From assembly GCA_033852135.1 (NCBI GenBank), contig JAWSVB010000016.1, forward strand, positions 193,929 to 257,928: a DNA stretch of 64,000 nt, read 5' to 3'. Shown here piece by piece: positions 1 to 8,306 of this stretch. The notes under the pieces are model-generated. The model was not told where the DNA came from. It saw only the letters and a program-made list of their open reading frames with translations, and searched no databases. How positions within the stretch are numbered: position 1 is the stretch's first letter; each line of letters begins with the position of its first letter. The stretch comes from QZLE01 sp033852135 (GTDB taxonomy: Bacteria; Pseudomonadota; Gammaproteobacteria; QZLD01). The translations under genes and the position numbers were made by a program.

Positions 1-44
1 TATTGTTCTAGGTAAACAGTATCTTCCTAAGAACAAATTTAACT

Positions 45-1010
45 TTACTGCGGGTATACAACCTTAATCTGTTGCTGCATATCATCAACTTTAAGGTCAA
101 TTTCACGCGTTGCAAGATCTGAGCTGCCAAGGATTGGAAGATAAAACAATATTGCCTTGTTTATTTTAGTTGCTGTCATATAACCTGAAACCTGTTGTAC
201 AGCATTATCTATATCAAATATGCTTCCCTTGATCTGGTTTGAGCGCTTAGTCTCAATAAGCACTTTCTCATCGCCATTATGAATTAACATATCTAATTGA
301 GTGTGGGATTCACCTATTTTTATACGTTTATCTATCTCTACTTCTACATCAGGTATTGCTATCTCTAGAAAGCCGCGCAGATAGCCTAACATTTCATATT
401 CTGCTGGGGAGTTTTCACGTTCTTCTATATAAAACAGATCCGCTGAGAATAAGCGCAATAGGGTTACGAGTTGATCTAGGAAAAACTTACCTCCATAACG
501 TTCTATCTCTTTATGAATTTTTTCAGCTCGATCCCACCCTAAAAAGTATTTAGCTTTTTCATAGCTGGCGATTTCGATAATTTGTTCTACAAGGATTAGA
601 AAAAATGCTGTTACATTCATAATTGCTAGCATTGCTTCTTGTTCTGAGAAAAATAATTGTTCGTCAGTTTCTGCTGGTAGCTCCCAGTCCTCAAGATATC
701 TGTGGAATGTTTGAGCTTCTTTGTCTTTAAAAATATTTTGTTCATCAAGATATTGGTATATCTCTTTAACACTCAAACCTTCCGGGTCTTTGCCACATAC
801 CAACTTATACGCTTCAGTTAACGCCGCCTCAAATGCATGGTTAGCTCTGAGCACTGCATCGGTAAAAAGGTATTCCTCAATACTACCCTTTGCTTCCTGC
901 CAATAATGTTCTGCCATCTGCAGGTGATTAATTACGTTATAGATACCTGGGAAAAAATCTGGAGGCAATACCTCAGAAACCTTACGTTTAATTTCGTATA
1001 GCATATCCAT
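45..1010 (-). CDS. hypothetical protein with C-terminal PD-(D/E)XK nuclease-like domain
   Basis: A 321-residue protein in two parts. The N-terminal half is all-helical by eye (residues 1-215, with a segment around 52-75 that recalls HEPN-type helical proteins). The C-terminal part, about 220-315, shows the core of a PD-(D/E)XK restriction-like nuclease: Asp240 at the start of a strand (QLDMLI), then Glu253-x-Lys255 in the next strand (VLIETK), followed by a helix with a Gln (VQQVSGYM). This fold is common in restriction, repair and phage-defence proteins, but no specific family is recognised and no partner gene is adjacent. No convincing ribosome-binding site precedes the ATG, so the start is uncertain. 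The downstream end is near the window edge and further genes of the same system could lie outside. The nuclease fold is inferred from motif spacing only. Confidence 0.7.
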   Translation of the reverse strand: MDMLYEIKRKVSEVLPPDFFPGIYNVINHLQMAEHYWQEAKGSIEEYLFTDAVLRANHAFEAALTEAYKLVCGKDPEGLSVKEIYQYLDEQNIFKDKEAQTFHRYLEDWELPAETDEQLFFSEQEAMLAIMNVTAFFLILVEQIIEIASYEKAKYFLGWDRAEKIHKEIERYGGKFFLDQLVTLLRLFSADLFYIEERENSPAEYEMLGYLRGFLEIAIPDVEVEIDKRIKIGESHTQLDMLIHNGDEKVLIETKRSNQIKGSIFDIDNAVQQVSGYMTATKINKAILFYLPILGSSDLATREIDLKVDDMQQQIKVVYPQ

Positions 1011-1098
1011 AATCAGGGGGCTCGACTCTTCTTATCTAACTATTTATAACTATAGCTTAAATTTAGAGGTTATGAAGTTATTAGAATTTATTGTTTAG

Positions 1099-1134
1099 AA
1101 AAAATTTGGGCTGACGCTAAGGTCAGTCCAAATT
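1099..1134 (-). terminator. rho-independent terminator after hydG
   Basis: A 13-bp stem (1103-1115 with 1122-1134, one G-U pair) with a 6-nt loop, followed on the minus strand by a run of T. It lies 27 bases past the hydG stop codon. Confidence 0.85.
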
Positions 1135-1160
1135 AGTTAAACTTATGATCTATTGAAGAA

Positions 1161-2540
1161 TTAAATATATATATCATTATTACCATGGGTAACTTTGTCA
1201 ACCATCTTGCGGGAAGTTTCTTGTTCCTTCTCCCCCATTTCAGCTATAAACTTCTCCATAGCTTCCATACCAACTTTCTTGGTAGCTTCTGATGCATAAT
1301 CGCGCAGAAACTCCATAAATGATGATGCAGCATTTGGTCCGCAATGCTGCTTGATGAGGCCTGGTTTAGCCAGATCCATAAAGTCTTCGCCAGTTCTTCC
1401 TAACCGATAACACCCGGTGCAAAAGGAAGGGATAAACCCTTTTCCGGCTATATCTCGAATCACTTCATCAAGTGAGCGATGATCGCCTAGTGAAAATTGG
1501 CTCATATCTTCATGGTCTACTGCATATCCACCCGGATTGGTACGACTACCAGCTGATATTTGAGATACACCTAGATCTAGAGTTTTGCCTCTAAGTTGCG
1601 GGCCTTCTCTAGTCGACATGATTATTCCGGTATATGGTACTGCTATACGTAGAATTGCTACAATCTTGAGGAAATCTTCATCAGATACCTCTTCTGGTGG
1701 GTGCTCTGATATATCTGAGCCAGTAGCAAACTCCATTCTTGGGACACTTATAGTATGTGGGCCTACCCCAAACTTATCCTCTAGGTAGCTAATATGCTGC
1801 ATCATAGCTAGAATTTCATATTTCCAATCAGCTAGACCAAACAACACACCTACGCCGCAATCATCAATTCCAGCTTCCATAGCTCGATCAATGGCGGATA
1901 CGCGCCAATCAAAATCAGCTTTTTTCCCACGCAGATGTACTTTGCTATATACATCTCTATGGTAGGTTTCTTGGAAGATCTGATAGGTTCCGATCCCTTT
2001 CTCTTTTAAGAGTTTGAACTCATCTACTGCGAGAGGAGCTACATTTACGTTAATTCTGCGAATGCTGCCGCCTTTATCGTCTTTGCAGCTATAGATCGTA
2101 TCGATTGAATCCAGCACATAATCAAAACCTTGCTTTGGATATGCCTCACCAGCAACCATCAGCACGCGTTTATGACCGCTTTCAATTAAAATCTTGGTCT
2201 CTTCGGCGATTTCTGCTTGAGATAATACTCTACGGTTTATGGCTTTATTTCCGGCTCTAAATGCACAGTATGAGCACTCATTAGCACAAAGATTTGATAT
2301 ATATAAAGGGGCAAATATAACCAGGCGGTTACCATAGATCTCTTCTTTGACATATTTTGCTGTTTCAAATAGCTCTTGAGTTAAATCTGGGTCATCTATG
2401 TTTGAAAGTACAGCAACATCACTTATGTTTAATCCTTTGAGTTCTCTTCCTTTTTGCAAAATTTCTCTGATCTTGCCATGATCATTTGATGCATTATTTA
2501 ATTCTTTCTCAATTTGATTATCATTGATAATTGCTGACAT
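1161..2540 (-). CDS. hydG: [FeFe]-hydrogenase maturase HydG (radical SAM tyrosine lyase)
   Basis: HydG cleaves tyrosine to p-cresol and a glycine-derived fragment that yields the CO and CN ligands of the hydrogenase H-cluster. The protein has 459 residues, the usual length. The radical SAM cluster motif is CANECSYC (Cys85, Cys89, Cys92), and the C-terminal auxiliary-cluster motif C-x2-C-x22-C (CTGC to the QHC near residue 400) is intact; this second motif separates HydG from the thiazole enzyme ThiH. An AGGG ribosome-binding site lies 9 bases before the ATG. It is the only maturase in the window: hydE and hydF are not next to it, so they must be elsewhere if the hydrogenase is active. A terminator-like hairpin separates it from hydA, so it may be read by run-through or from its own promoter. 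Confidence 0.96.
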   Translation of the reverse strand: MSAIINDNQIEKELNNASNDHGKIREILQKGRELKGLNISDVAVLSNIDDPDLTQELFETAKYVKEEIYGNRLVIFAPLYISNLCANECSYCAFRAGNKAINRRVLSQAEIAEETKILIESGHKRVLMVAGEAYPKQGFDYVLDSIDTIYSCKDDKGGSIRRINVNVAPLAVDEFKLLKEKGIGTYQIFQETYHRDVYSKVHLRGKKADFDWRVSAIDRAMEAGIDDCGVGVLFGLADWKYEILAMMQHISYLEDKFGVGPHTISVPRMEFATGSDISEHPPEEVSDEDFLKIVAILRIAVPYTGIIMSTREGPQLRGKTLDLGVSQISAGSRTNPGGYAVDHEDMSQFSLGDHRSLDEVIRDIAGKGFIPSFCTGCYRLGRTGEDFMDLAKPGLIKQHCGPNAASSFMEFLRDYASEATKKVGMEAMEKFIAEMGEKEQETSRKMVDKVTHGNNDIYI

Positions 2541-2553
2541 TTTTATTTACCCT

Positions 2554-2590
2554 AAAAAAACCGTAGAGCCAACATTAACAGGCTCTACGG
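2554..2590 (-). terminator. terminator or attenuator between hydA and hydG
   Basis: Perfect 10-bp stem (2561-2570 with 2581-2590), 10-nt loop, followed on the minus strand by seven T residues and almost directly by the hydG ribosome-binding site. It has the form of an intrinsic terminator and could tune the hydA to hydG ratio. Confidence 0.85.
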
Positions 2591-2642
2591 TTAGTTACAA
2601 TAGTTAATCCTGACTATTTTTGTCAGCTATTATTGACTAGAT

Positions 2643-4493
2643 TTAATCTATTAATTTACCTCTAGCTGTATATGAGGTGTGAAGGAGTTTATGCGCTTTA
2701 TGCCCACATGGACCATCAGTGAGAAACTCACTGTATATGTGTGCTACATCAGGATTTTCATGAGACTTACGAGTCTCATAAACCATATCCTCATTATATA
2801 GTGTTGATGCGCGAGCTTTACGAATATCCATATTAACTGGGCGAGGCATTCCTCCACCGGCTATACAACCACCAGGACACCCCATAAACTCAATAAAATG
2901 ACATTCACTAAATGGTCCACCAGCTTCAATATCTGCCAATACCTTCTCTGCATTTGCAGTGCCATGAGCCACACCAACTTTTAGCGTTGCACCTTTTAAC
3001 CAATCCCAATTATCAAAGTGCCCTTTAAGGATATCTGGAACCGGTCCTACCTGCTCTATCTTAATCTCAGCAACTCTAGACCCTTCAAATCCGCGCACTG
3101 GGGTGATATTAGCGTGATCGAATAGATCCTCTACTTTTATACCTGTAATCACCTCAATTGCTGTTCTTAAAGCAGCCTCCATTACGCCACCTGTTGCTCC
3201 AAATATAACTCCAGATCCTGTTGATACACCAAATGGATTATCATATTCAGACGTTGGTACTTTGCGCAGATCCATACCAGCTTCTTTAATCATTGCTGCT
3301 ACTTCTTCCGTGGAGATCATATAATCAACATCTTTAAATCCACTATCATCCATTTCTGGACGATTACACTCAAACTTTTTAGCGGTACATGGCATTAAGG
3401 CTACAGATACAATATCTTTTGGATCGATGTTATTTTTTTCTGCATAGTAAGTTTTAATTACTGCGCCAAACATCTGCCCAGGACTTTTTGCTGATGATAG
3501 ATTTGGTATCATCTCTGGCTTAAAGTGCTCTAGATATTTTACCCACCCAGGTGAGCAACTGGTAAATTGCGGTAAGGCAACTGTTTCATCTTTATCTACT
3601 AATACTTTCTTAAGCCTTAGCAGCAGTTCTGTAGCTTCTTCGATAATGGTTAAATCAGCTGTAAAAGTAGTATCGAAAACCCTATCAAAACCACATCTAC
3701 GTAGTGCAGTTGGAAGTTGCATTGTTAAAGCTTCAGCACCTGGCTCGTTCCCAAAACATTCACCAATAGCTGTTCTTGGAGCTGGGGATGTCTGAATCAC
3801 CACATGTTTAGTTGGATCCTCAATCAACTCCCAGACTTTTTCAGTTTCATCTTTAACTGAAAGAGCTCCTGTTGGACAGTGTGTTATACACTGACCACAG
3901 TTGATACAAACTGTATCTTCTAGGTCTTTATCAGCAAATGCTGCAATTTTGATCTGATTACTTCTATCTTTCATTCCGTATGCACCAACAGCTTGTAGCT
4001 CTTTACAGGCTCTTTCGCAATTACGGCATTGAACGCACTTGTTCATATCTCGAACTATAAACAGACCAGAATCTTCAATCTCATGTTCCGGCTCTTCTTT
4101 TACACCAAATCTAAATTCGGTAACTCCGCACTCATCTGCTAGTTCGCGCAGAGTACAGTTTCTACTTCTGTTGCAGGTGTAACATGTACCTGTGTGACTT
4201 GATAGCTCTAAATCAACCAGATCACGGCGCGCTTTTCTAACTTTATGAGAATTAGAATTGATTACCATCCCATCTGATACTGGCAAAGTACATGAGGTTT
4301 GCAGGGTGTTATAACCTTCAATCTCTACCACACATACTCTGCATAGTCCTTTTGGTTTAAGGTCATCATGCTGACACAATGTTGGAATTTTAATACCGAC
4401 ACTTTGTGCTGCCTTTAGTATTGTTGTTCCTTCCTCTACTGTAACTTGAATGTCATCAATTGTTGCAGTTACCATTTTTTTTATTCCATTCAT
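2643..4493 (-). CDS. hydA: [FeFe]-hydrogenase catalytic subunit (HydA/HndD type)
   Basis: Cytoplasmic H2-producing or H2-oxidising subunit, 616 residues. Domains in order: N-terminal [2Fe-2S] ferredoxin (Cys40, 51, 54, 68), His/Cys-ligated [4Fe-4S] segment (HTGTCYTCNRSRNC, 100-113), two [4Fe-4S] ferredoxin motifs (CVQCRNCERAC and CINCGQCITHC), then the H-cluster domain and a C-terminal small-subunit tail. H-cluster motifs: L1 is TSCSPGW (311-317), L2 is MPCTAKK (367-373), L3 is EFMGCPGGCIAGGG. L1 normally reads TSCCP; here the second Cys is Ser314. The gene follows hydB by 23 bases with a GGAG site, so the two form an operon. This modular form is typical of NAD(P)-linked, often electron-bifurcating, hydrogenases. 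Direction of catalysis and bifurcation are inference. Confidence 0.96.
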   Translation of the reverse strand: MNGIKKMVTATIDDIQVTVEEGTTILKAAQSVGIKIPTLCQHDDLKPKGLCRVCVVEIEGYNTLQTSCTLPVSDGMVINSNSHKVRKARRDLVDLELSSHTGTCYTCNRSRNCTLRELADECGVTEFRFGVKEEPEHEIEDSGLFIVRDMNKCVQCRNCERACKELQAVGAYGMKDRSNQIKIAAFADKDLEDTVCINCGQCITHCPTGALSVKDETEKVWELIEDPTKHVVIQTSPAPRTAIGECFGNEPGAEALTMQLPTALRRCGFDRVFDTTFTADLTIIEEATELLLRLKKVLVDKDETVALPQFTSCSPGWVKYLEHFKPEMIPNLSSAKSPGQMFGAVIKTYYAEKNNIDPKDIVSVALMPCTAKKFECNRPEMDDSGFKDVDYMISTEEVAAMIKEAGMDLRKVPTSEYDNPFGVSTGSGVIFGATGGVMEAALRTAIEVITGIKVEDLFDHANITPVRGFEGSRVAEIKIEQVGPVPDILKGHFDNWDWLKGATLKVGVAHGTANAEKVLADIEAGGPFSECHFIEFMGCPGGCIAGGGMPRPVNMDIRKARASTLYNEDMVYETRKSHENPDVAHIYSEFLTDGPCGHKAHKLLHTSYTARGKLID

Positions 4494-4516
4494 TTTTATT
4501 ATCTCCGTAGCAGGTA

Positions 4517-6178
4517 TTAAAGTTGATCTGCGAAATCATTCATTAGATTTTTTAGAACATTAGGACTTGTCTGCCCTAACCCGCACTTAGATGTAAGCAC
4601 CATTGTTTCACAAAGGGTTTTTATATCTTTAGTCTCTTTATCTGTAACCTTGCCTTGGCGCATCTTATCAACATGATTTAACAAAACTTGATTGCCCCAG
4701 CGACATGGGGTGCACTGACCACATGATTCCTCGATAAAAAACTCTAAATAGTTATCTGCTATGTCGTAGAGATTACGCTGTTGGCCATAGATAATTACAG
4801 ACCCACCAGTTGCTAAGTCTTCATAACTTAAAACTCTGTCGAACTGGCTAGCAGGTACAAGTTGGCCTGAATAACCACCAACCTGAATCGCTTTTGGATT
4901 TTCTGCTTTAGTTATTCTTACAATGTCGTTAAGCGTCATCCCCCAAGCAAATTCAAATACTCCAGGCTGTTCACAATCCCCTGAGACACTGAATAATTTA
5001 TAACCTTTACTTTTCTCTGTACCGGCAGATTTATACCAGTCAGCCCCCTTAGATAAAATACATGGTACCCAGGCAAATGTTTCAACGTTATTTACATTTG
5101 TTGGTTCACCATATAGTCCATTGGTTACTGGGAACGGAGGTTTATTTCTTGGCTCTCCCCTATTACCTTCAATTGATTCAATAAGCGCTGTCTCTTCTCC
5201 GCAGACATAAGCTCCTGCACCAAAGAAAAGTTTAATATCGAAATCTACTCCCTGCTTGCCGCAAATATTCATACCCAACATATTGCTTGCGCGTTTTTTA
5301 TCCAATAGAGCTTCTAGCTTTTCTTTTAGGAATGCATACTCCCATCTCATGTAAAGAATGCCTTCTTGAGCACCAATGGCATAACCTGCGATGGTCATAC
5401 CTTCAATAACTTTGTCAGCAAACCGTGTAAAGATGAGCATATCTTTGAAACAACCTGGCTCACCTTCATCAGCATTACAAACTACGTGCTTAATATCACC
5501 TTCTGCAGCTGCGCAGAAGTCCCATTTCATACCTGTGGGAAAACCTGCTCCACCATGCCCTCGTAGCCCTGAGTCTTTTACAGCATCTCGCAATTCCTGC
5601 GGTGACATCTCGAGTGCTTTTTTAAGCCCTGAGTCTGGCGCAACTTGGTCGAATGTAAGTTCATTTGTGTAACTTTGTGGAAGTTCGTTTTCAACCTCTT
5701 CCCCAGCACGAAGCTTTTTGACTATTTCACTCGCCTTATCAGGGGTAACTAGGTGAAAAATCTTATCATTGATAATCATTGCAGGTGACATATCTGATAT
5801 GCCTACACACCCTGTCCACTCGAGGGAAAACATCCTATCGTATGTTGTCTCCCCCATTTTTATACCAAGCTCTTTTTCTAAGCGGGCGGCAACATCATCA
5901 ACACCAGCCATTTTTGAAGGCATATCAATACTAAGCGCTACATGATATTTACCTTTTGGCTCAACTTCGAGGAAGCTATAGAAAGTTGCTACCTCATAAA
6001 CCTCTGCCGAGCTTATTCCCAGCATTATGCCTATCTCTTGCATCGCATATTCTGGTATGAAACTAAATTCATGTTGAACAGCGTGAAGAATTGGGATCAG
6101 GGACTTTTTTTCTAGGGCAAATTGCCCTTCAATCTTAGCTAGGAATTTCTTAATGTCATCATTGCTTGGTATGTACAT
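4517..6178 (-). CDS. hydB: NADH-dehydrogenase-like hydrogenase subunit (NuoE-NuoF fusion)
   Basis: Diaphorase subunit that should exchange electrons between NAD(H) and HydA, 553 residues. Residues 1-150 match the thioredoxin-like NuoE family; residues 170-553 match NuoF, with the FMN loop RGHGGAGFPTGMKWD, the NAD-binding segment GAGAYVCGEETALI and a C-terminal [4Fe-4S] motif ESCGQCTPC with its fourth Cys in KCGLGQT. The NuoE part has kept only one of its four usual cluster cysteines (TGCVGISD): the first pair is replaced in VALSIDMPSKMAG and the last by Ser, so the N1a-type [2Fe-2S] cluster is probably absent. The C-terminal ferredoxin domains seen in longer HydB proteins are also missing. 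A strong GGAGG site precedes the ATG. It is first in the hydBA operon. Confidence 0.94.
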   Translation of the reverse strand: MYIPSNDDIKKFLAKIEGQFALEKKSLIPILHAVQHEFSFIPEYAMQEIGIMLGISSAEVYEVATFYSFLEVEPKGKYHVALSIDMPSKMAGVDDVAARLEKELGIKMGETTYDRMFSLEWTGCVGISDMSPAMIINDKIFHLVTPDKASEIVKKLRAGEEVENELPQSYTNELTFDQVAPDSGLKKALEMSPQELRDAVKDSGLRGHGGAGFPTGMKWDFCAAAEGDIKHVVCNADEGEPGCFKDMLIFTRFADKVIEGMTIAGYAIGAQEGILYMRWEYAFLKEKLEALLDKKRASNMLGMNICGKQGVDFDIKLFFGAGAYVCGEETALIESIEGNRGEPRNKPPFPVTNGLYGEPTNVNNVETFAWVPCILSKGADWYKSAGTEKSKGYKLFSVSGDCEQPGVFEFAWGMTLNDIVRITKAENPKAIQVGGYSGQLVPASQFDRVLSYEDLATGGSVIIYGQQRNLYDIADNYLEFFIEESCGQCTPCRWGNQVLLNHVDKMRQGKVTDKETKDIKTLCETMVLTSKCGLGQTSPNVLKNLMNDFADQL

Positions 6179-6509
6179 ACTTCCCTCCCTGGGATTGCGT
6201 TAATTTTTTATTCTTACTTTAAATCGCACTATTTAAATATAGAACAGTTTTTGATTATATGCTCGGTTGGAGCATTATTTTAAATACCAAAAACAAATAC
6301 CATATAGCATTGAAATATCATGTCTTTTATTAAATTTTTCACACGAGAGGGTTTGTTAGGAAATCCATAACATTTTTAAAAAATAGAATTTAACAGGGGG
6401 AGAAATTTTTAGATGGTGATAATTAGCATAGTTACTAGCATGCTGCTTTTTAGTGGCAACAATTACTACTAACTTAGATATAGATAAATAGTTTCGTATG
6501 GTTTATGAC
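6179..6509. other. intergenic region carrying the hydBA promoter
   Basis: Gap of 331 bases with no recognisable gene. It must hold the hydBA promoter on the minus strand, but I see no FNR, sigma54 or OxyR consensus. A 19-codon plus-strand frame at 6413-6472 has a GGGGGAG stretch 11 bases upstream and a hydrophobic product; it is too short to support alone. Confidence 0.5.
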
Positions 6510-7244
6510 TTAACCAACCAGCCCATCCAGTATGGCTCTCATAACATTATGAGCATTTTCTATTCGTGAACCATCAGATATATTATGTTGTTGGATATAT
6601 GGACCTGATTCAATATCATCAGCGCAGTTTGCATAGATCTTATCAATTCCATCATTCGTCATCTCTAGATGAAACTGCAGACCTAATACTCTTTGCTTAT
6701 AAATAAAACCTTGATTCCCACACCCTTGGCTAAAGGCAATGCACTTTGCGCCGCGTGGAATTGGAAATGTATCACCATGCCAATGGAATACTTCAAGAGA
6801 GTCGGGTAATAAATTACTTTGAGATCTGATTGGGAACCAACCTATCTCTTTAAATTGATTAGGGGTAACTTTTGCTCCGAGTACATCTGCGATTAATTGA
6901 GCACCTAAACAAATTCCAACTACAGACATTTTTCTAGAAAGAGAAGCTTGTCTTATTGCCTTCGCTATAAAATCTTTTTCCTCTTTTAACCATGGGTATT
7001 TATCATATTCGTAGATATTCATGGGACCACCCATGATCAATACCATGTCTATATCTCTTAGCTCTTTTCTATCAGGAAGAGCTTCACCTTCATGCAATTT
7101 AGTGGAGGTAATATGCATCCCTTTTTCTTCAGCCCAATCCTGAATAATACCTAAATCTTCAAATGCAACATGCTGCAGAAAGTGTAGCCTTACTTTTTTA
7201 GGTTCTTGAGGTGCTTTCTTGGTGTAGCTTTTTGTAAAAAACAT
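6510..7244 (-). CDS. class I glutamine amidotransferase-like protein
   Basis: A 244-residue stand-alone amidotransferase of the GMP-synthase-like GATase1 family. The nucleophile elbow is GICLGAQ, and the His/Glu of the triad appear as QFHLEM; GGPMNIYE forms the oxyanion strand and FHWHGD the substrate-side loop. Such enzymes hydrolyse glutamine or related gamma-glutamyl compounds; the substrate cannot be told from sequence. It is monocistronic, between the hydrogenase operon and the antioxidant locus, and has no clear ribosome-binding site. The first 17 residues are basic and outside the domain, so the true start may be further in. Confidence 0.88.
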   Translation of the reverse strand: MFFTKSYTKKAPQEPKKVRLHFLQHVAFEDLGIIQDWAEEKGMHITSTKLHEGEALPDRKELRDIDMVLIMGGPMNIYEYDKYPWLKEEKDFIAKAIRQASLSRKMSVVGICLGAQLIADVLGAKVTPNQFKEIGWFPIRSQSNLLPDSLEVFHWHGDTFPIPRGAKCIAFSQGCGNQGFIYKQRVLGLQFHLEMTNDGIDKIYANCADDIESGPYIQQHNISDGSRIENAHNVMRAILDGLVG

Positions 7245-7421
7245 TAAGTATATTACTCGGTAACAATTGGAGAAGATTCAACTATAAAAGGGTTTACCCT
7301 TGATGGGAAAAGAATAAGTAGTTTTAATATTTAGCAGGTAATCAAGCTATTTAAATAAACTCTAAGACTTAATTTTGCAGCTTTCATATAAAAACTATAA
7401 TTTCATTTCTGCATAAATAGA

Positions 7422-7472
7422 TTTGGGGCCCGAATAAAGTCAATTATAATTTGACCATTCAGTAGCCCCAAA
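7422..7472 (-). terminator. possible terminator after rubredoxin
   Basis: 8-bp arms (7422-7429 and 7465-7472) enclose a second smaller inverted repeat around 7439-7455. It lies just past the rubredoxin stop on the minus strand and lacks a strong T run, so it is a weak terminator or an RNA structure. Confidence 0.4.
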
Positions 7473-7514
7473 ATTTGGTTCTATTTTATATGTTAAGTAG
7501 AAATTGTATAGATA

Positions 7515-7676
7515 TTATTCCTCAACACTAAAATCTGATTTGCCAGCTCCACATAAAGGGCAGGCCCAGCTATCTGGTACATCTGCAAATGAAGTACCTG
7601 CTTGAACATCATTATCAGGATCTCCAGCTTCTGGATCATAAACGTAACCACATACATCACAAATATATTTTTCCAT
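7515..7676 (-). CDS. rubredoxin
   Basis: One-iron electron carrier of 53 residues with the two FeCys4 knuckles CDVCG and CPLCG. In anaerobes it passes electrons from a NADH:rubredoxin reductase to rubrerythrins, superoxide reductase and related oxygen scavengers; candidates for all of these are in this window, the reductase two genes upstream. The frame is open for 24 more codons, but the internal ATG at 7676 has a GGAGAG site seven bases ahead and gives the usual rubredoxin start (MEKYICDVCG), so it was chosen. It is the last gene of the antioxidant run on the minus strand. Confidence 0.95.
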   Translation of the reverse strand: MEKYICDVCGYVYDPEAGDPDNDVQAGTSFADVPDSWACPLCGAGKSDFSVEE

Positions 7677-7722
7677 TAATCTCTCCGTTGTACTTGCTTG
7701 ATCAAAAAATAAATTTTTAAAA

Positions 7723-8214
7723 TTAAGATTCAGTAATCTTAATATCATGTTCTTTCATATACGCTAAGATGCGAGCTTTATGGTTTTTATCCCCTTCATT
7801 AAGGACATGAAAAACTCGCAATACGTCTGAATTCGCCTCTTTCTCAATCGCTGATTGATAATGGGCTTCCCCAGCTGATCCTTCAATAAACACTGCATAA
7901 TTAAACGCCTGCTCTCTTGAAACAGCTTCGTCCTTACAGTATTGAATCACTTTACCAATTTGGTTGCAGACGTTATCCAATTCAGCAATGCTTTTAGGTA
8001 ATATTTCTGTAGGGAATTTATCAAATGGTAACAAGACATCTTTTCCGCTCTCTAAAAAAGATGCGTGATGTTTCTCTTCTACAGATAAGCGCCACCATAG
8101 GTCTCTGTCATCAGTGAAGCAATCACAAAAAACCATGTATAGATCAGACAAAAGTAATTCAAGTTCAATACCTTTATCTATGATATCCAATATTCCATTT
8201 TTACACTGAGCCAT
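7723..8214 (-). CDS. ferritin-like / rubrerythrin-like diiron protein
   Basis: A 163-residue four-helix protein with ferritin-like metal-ligand patterns: EEKHH in helix 2, a Glu-rich third helix (FIEGSAGEAHY) and GDKNHKARI in helix 4. There is no rubredoxin domain on either end, but a separate rubredoxin gene follows 46 bases downstream, so the two may function together as a split rubrerythrin; that is inference. An AGGA site precedes the ATG. The helix-4 residues differ from classic rubrerythrin, so the exact activity (peroxidase, iron storage or other) is open. Confidence 0.75.
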   Translation of the reverse strand: MAQCKNGILDIIDKGIELELLLSDLYMVFCDCFTDDRDLWWRLSVEEKHHASFLESGKDVLLPFDKFPTEILPKSIAELDNVCNQIGKVIQYCKDEAVSREQAFNYAVFIEGSAGEAHYQSAIEKEANSDVLRVFHVLNEGDKNHKARILAYMKEHDIKITES

Positions 8215-8306
8215 AAACTTTCCTGTACAAGATAATTAATGGAAAAAGTATATCATTTATAGCTATTCACCTGAATTTTTCATTAAAACACATATAAAAT
8301 ATTGGT

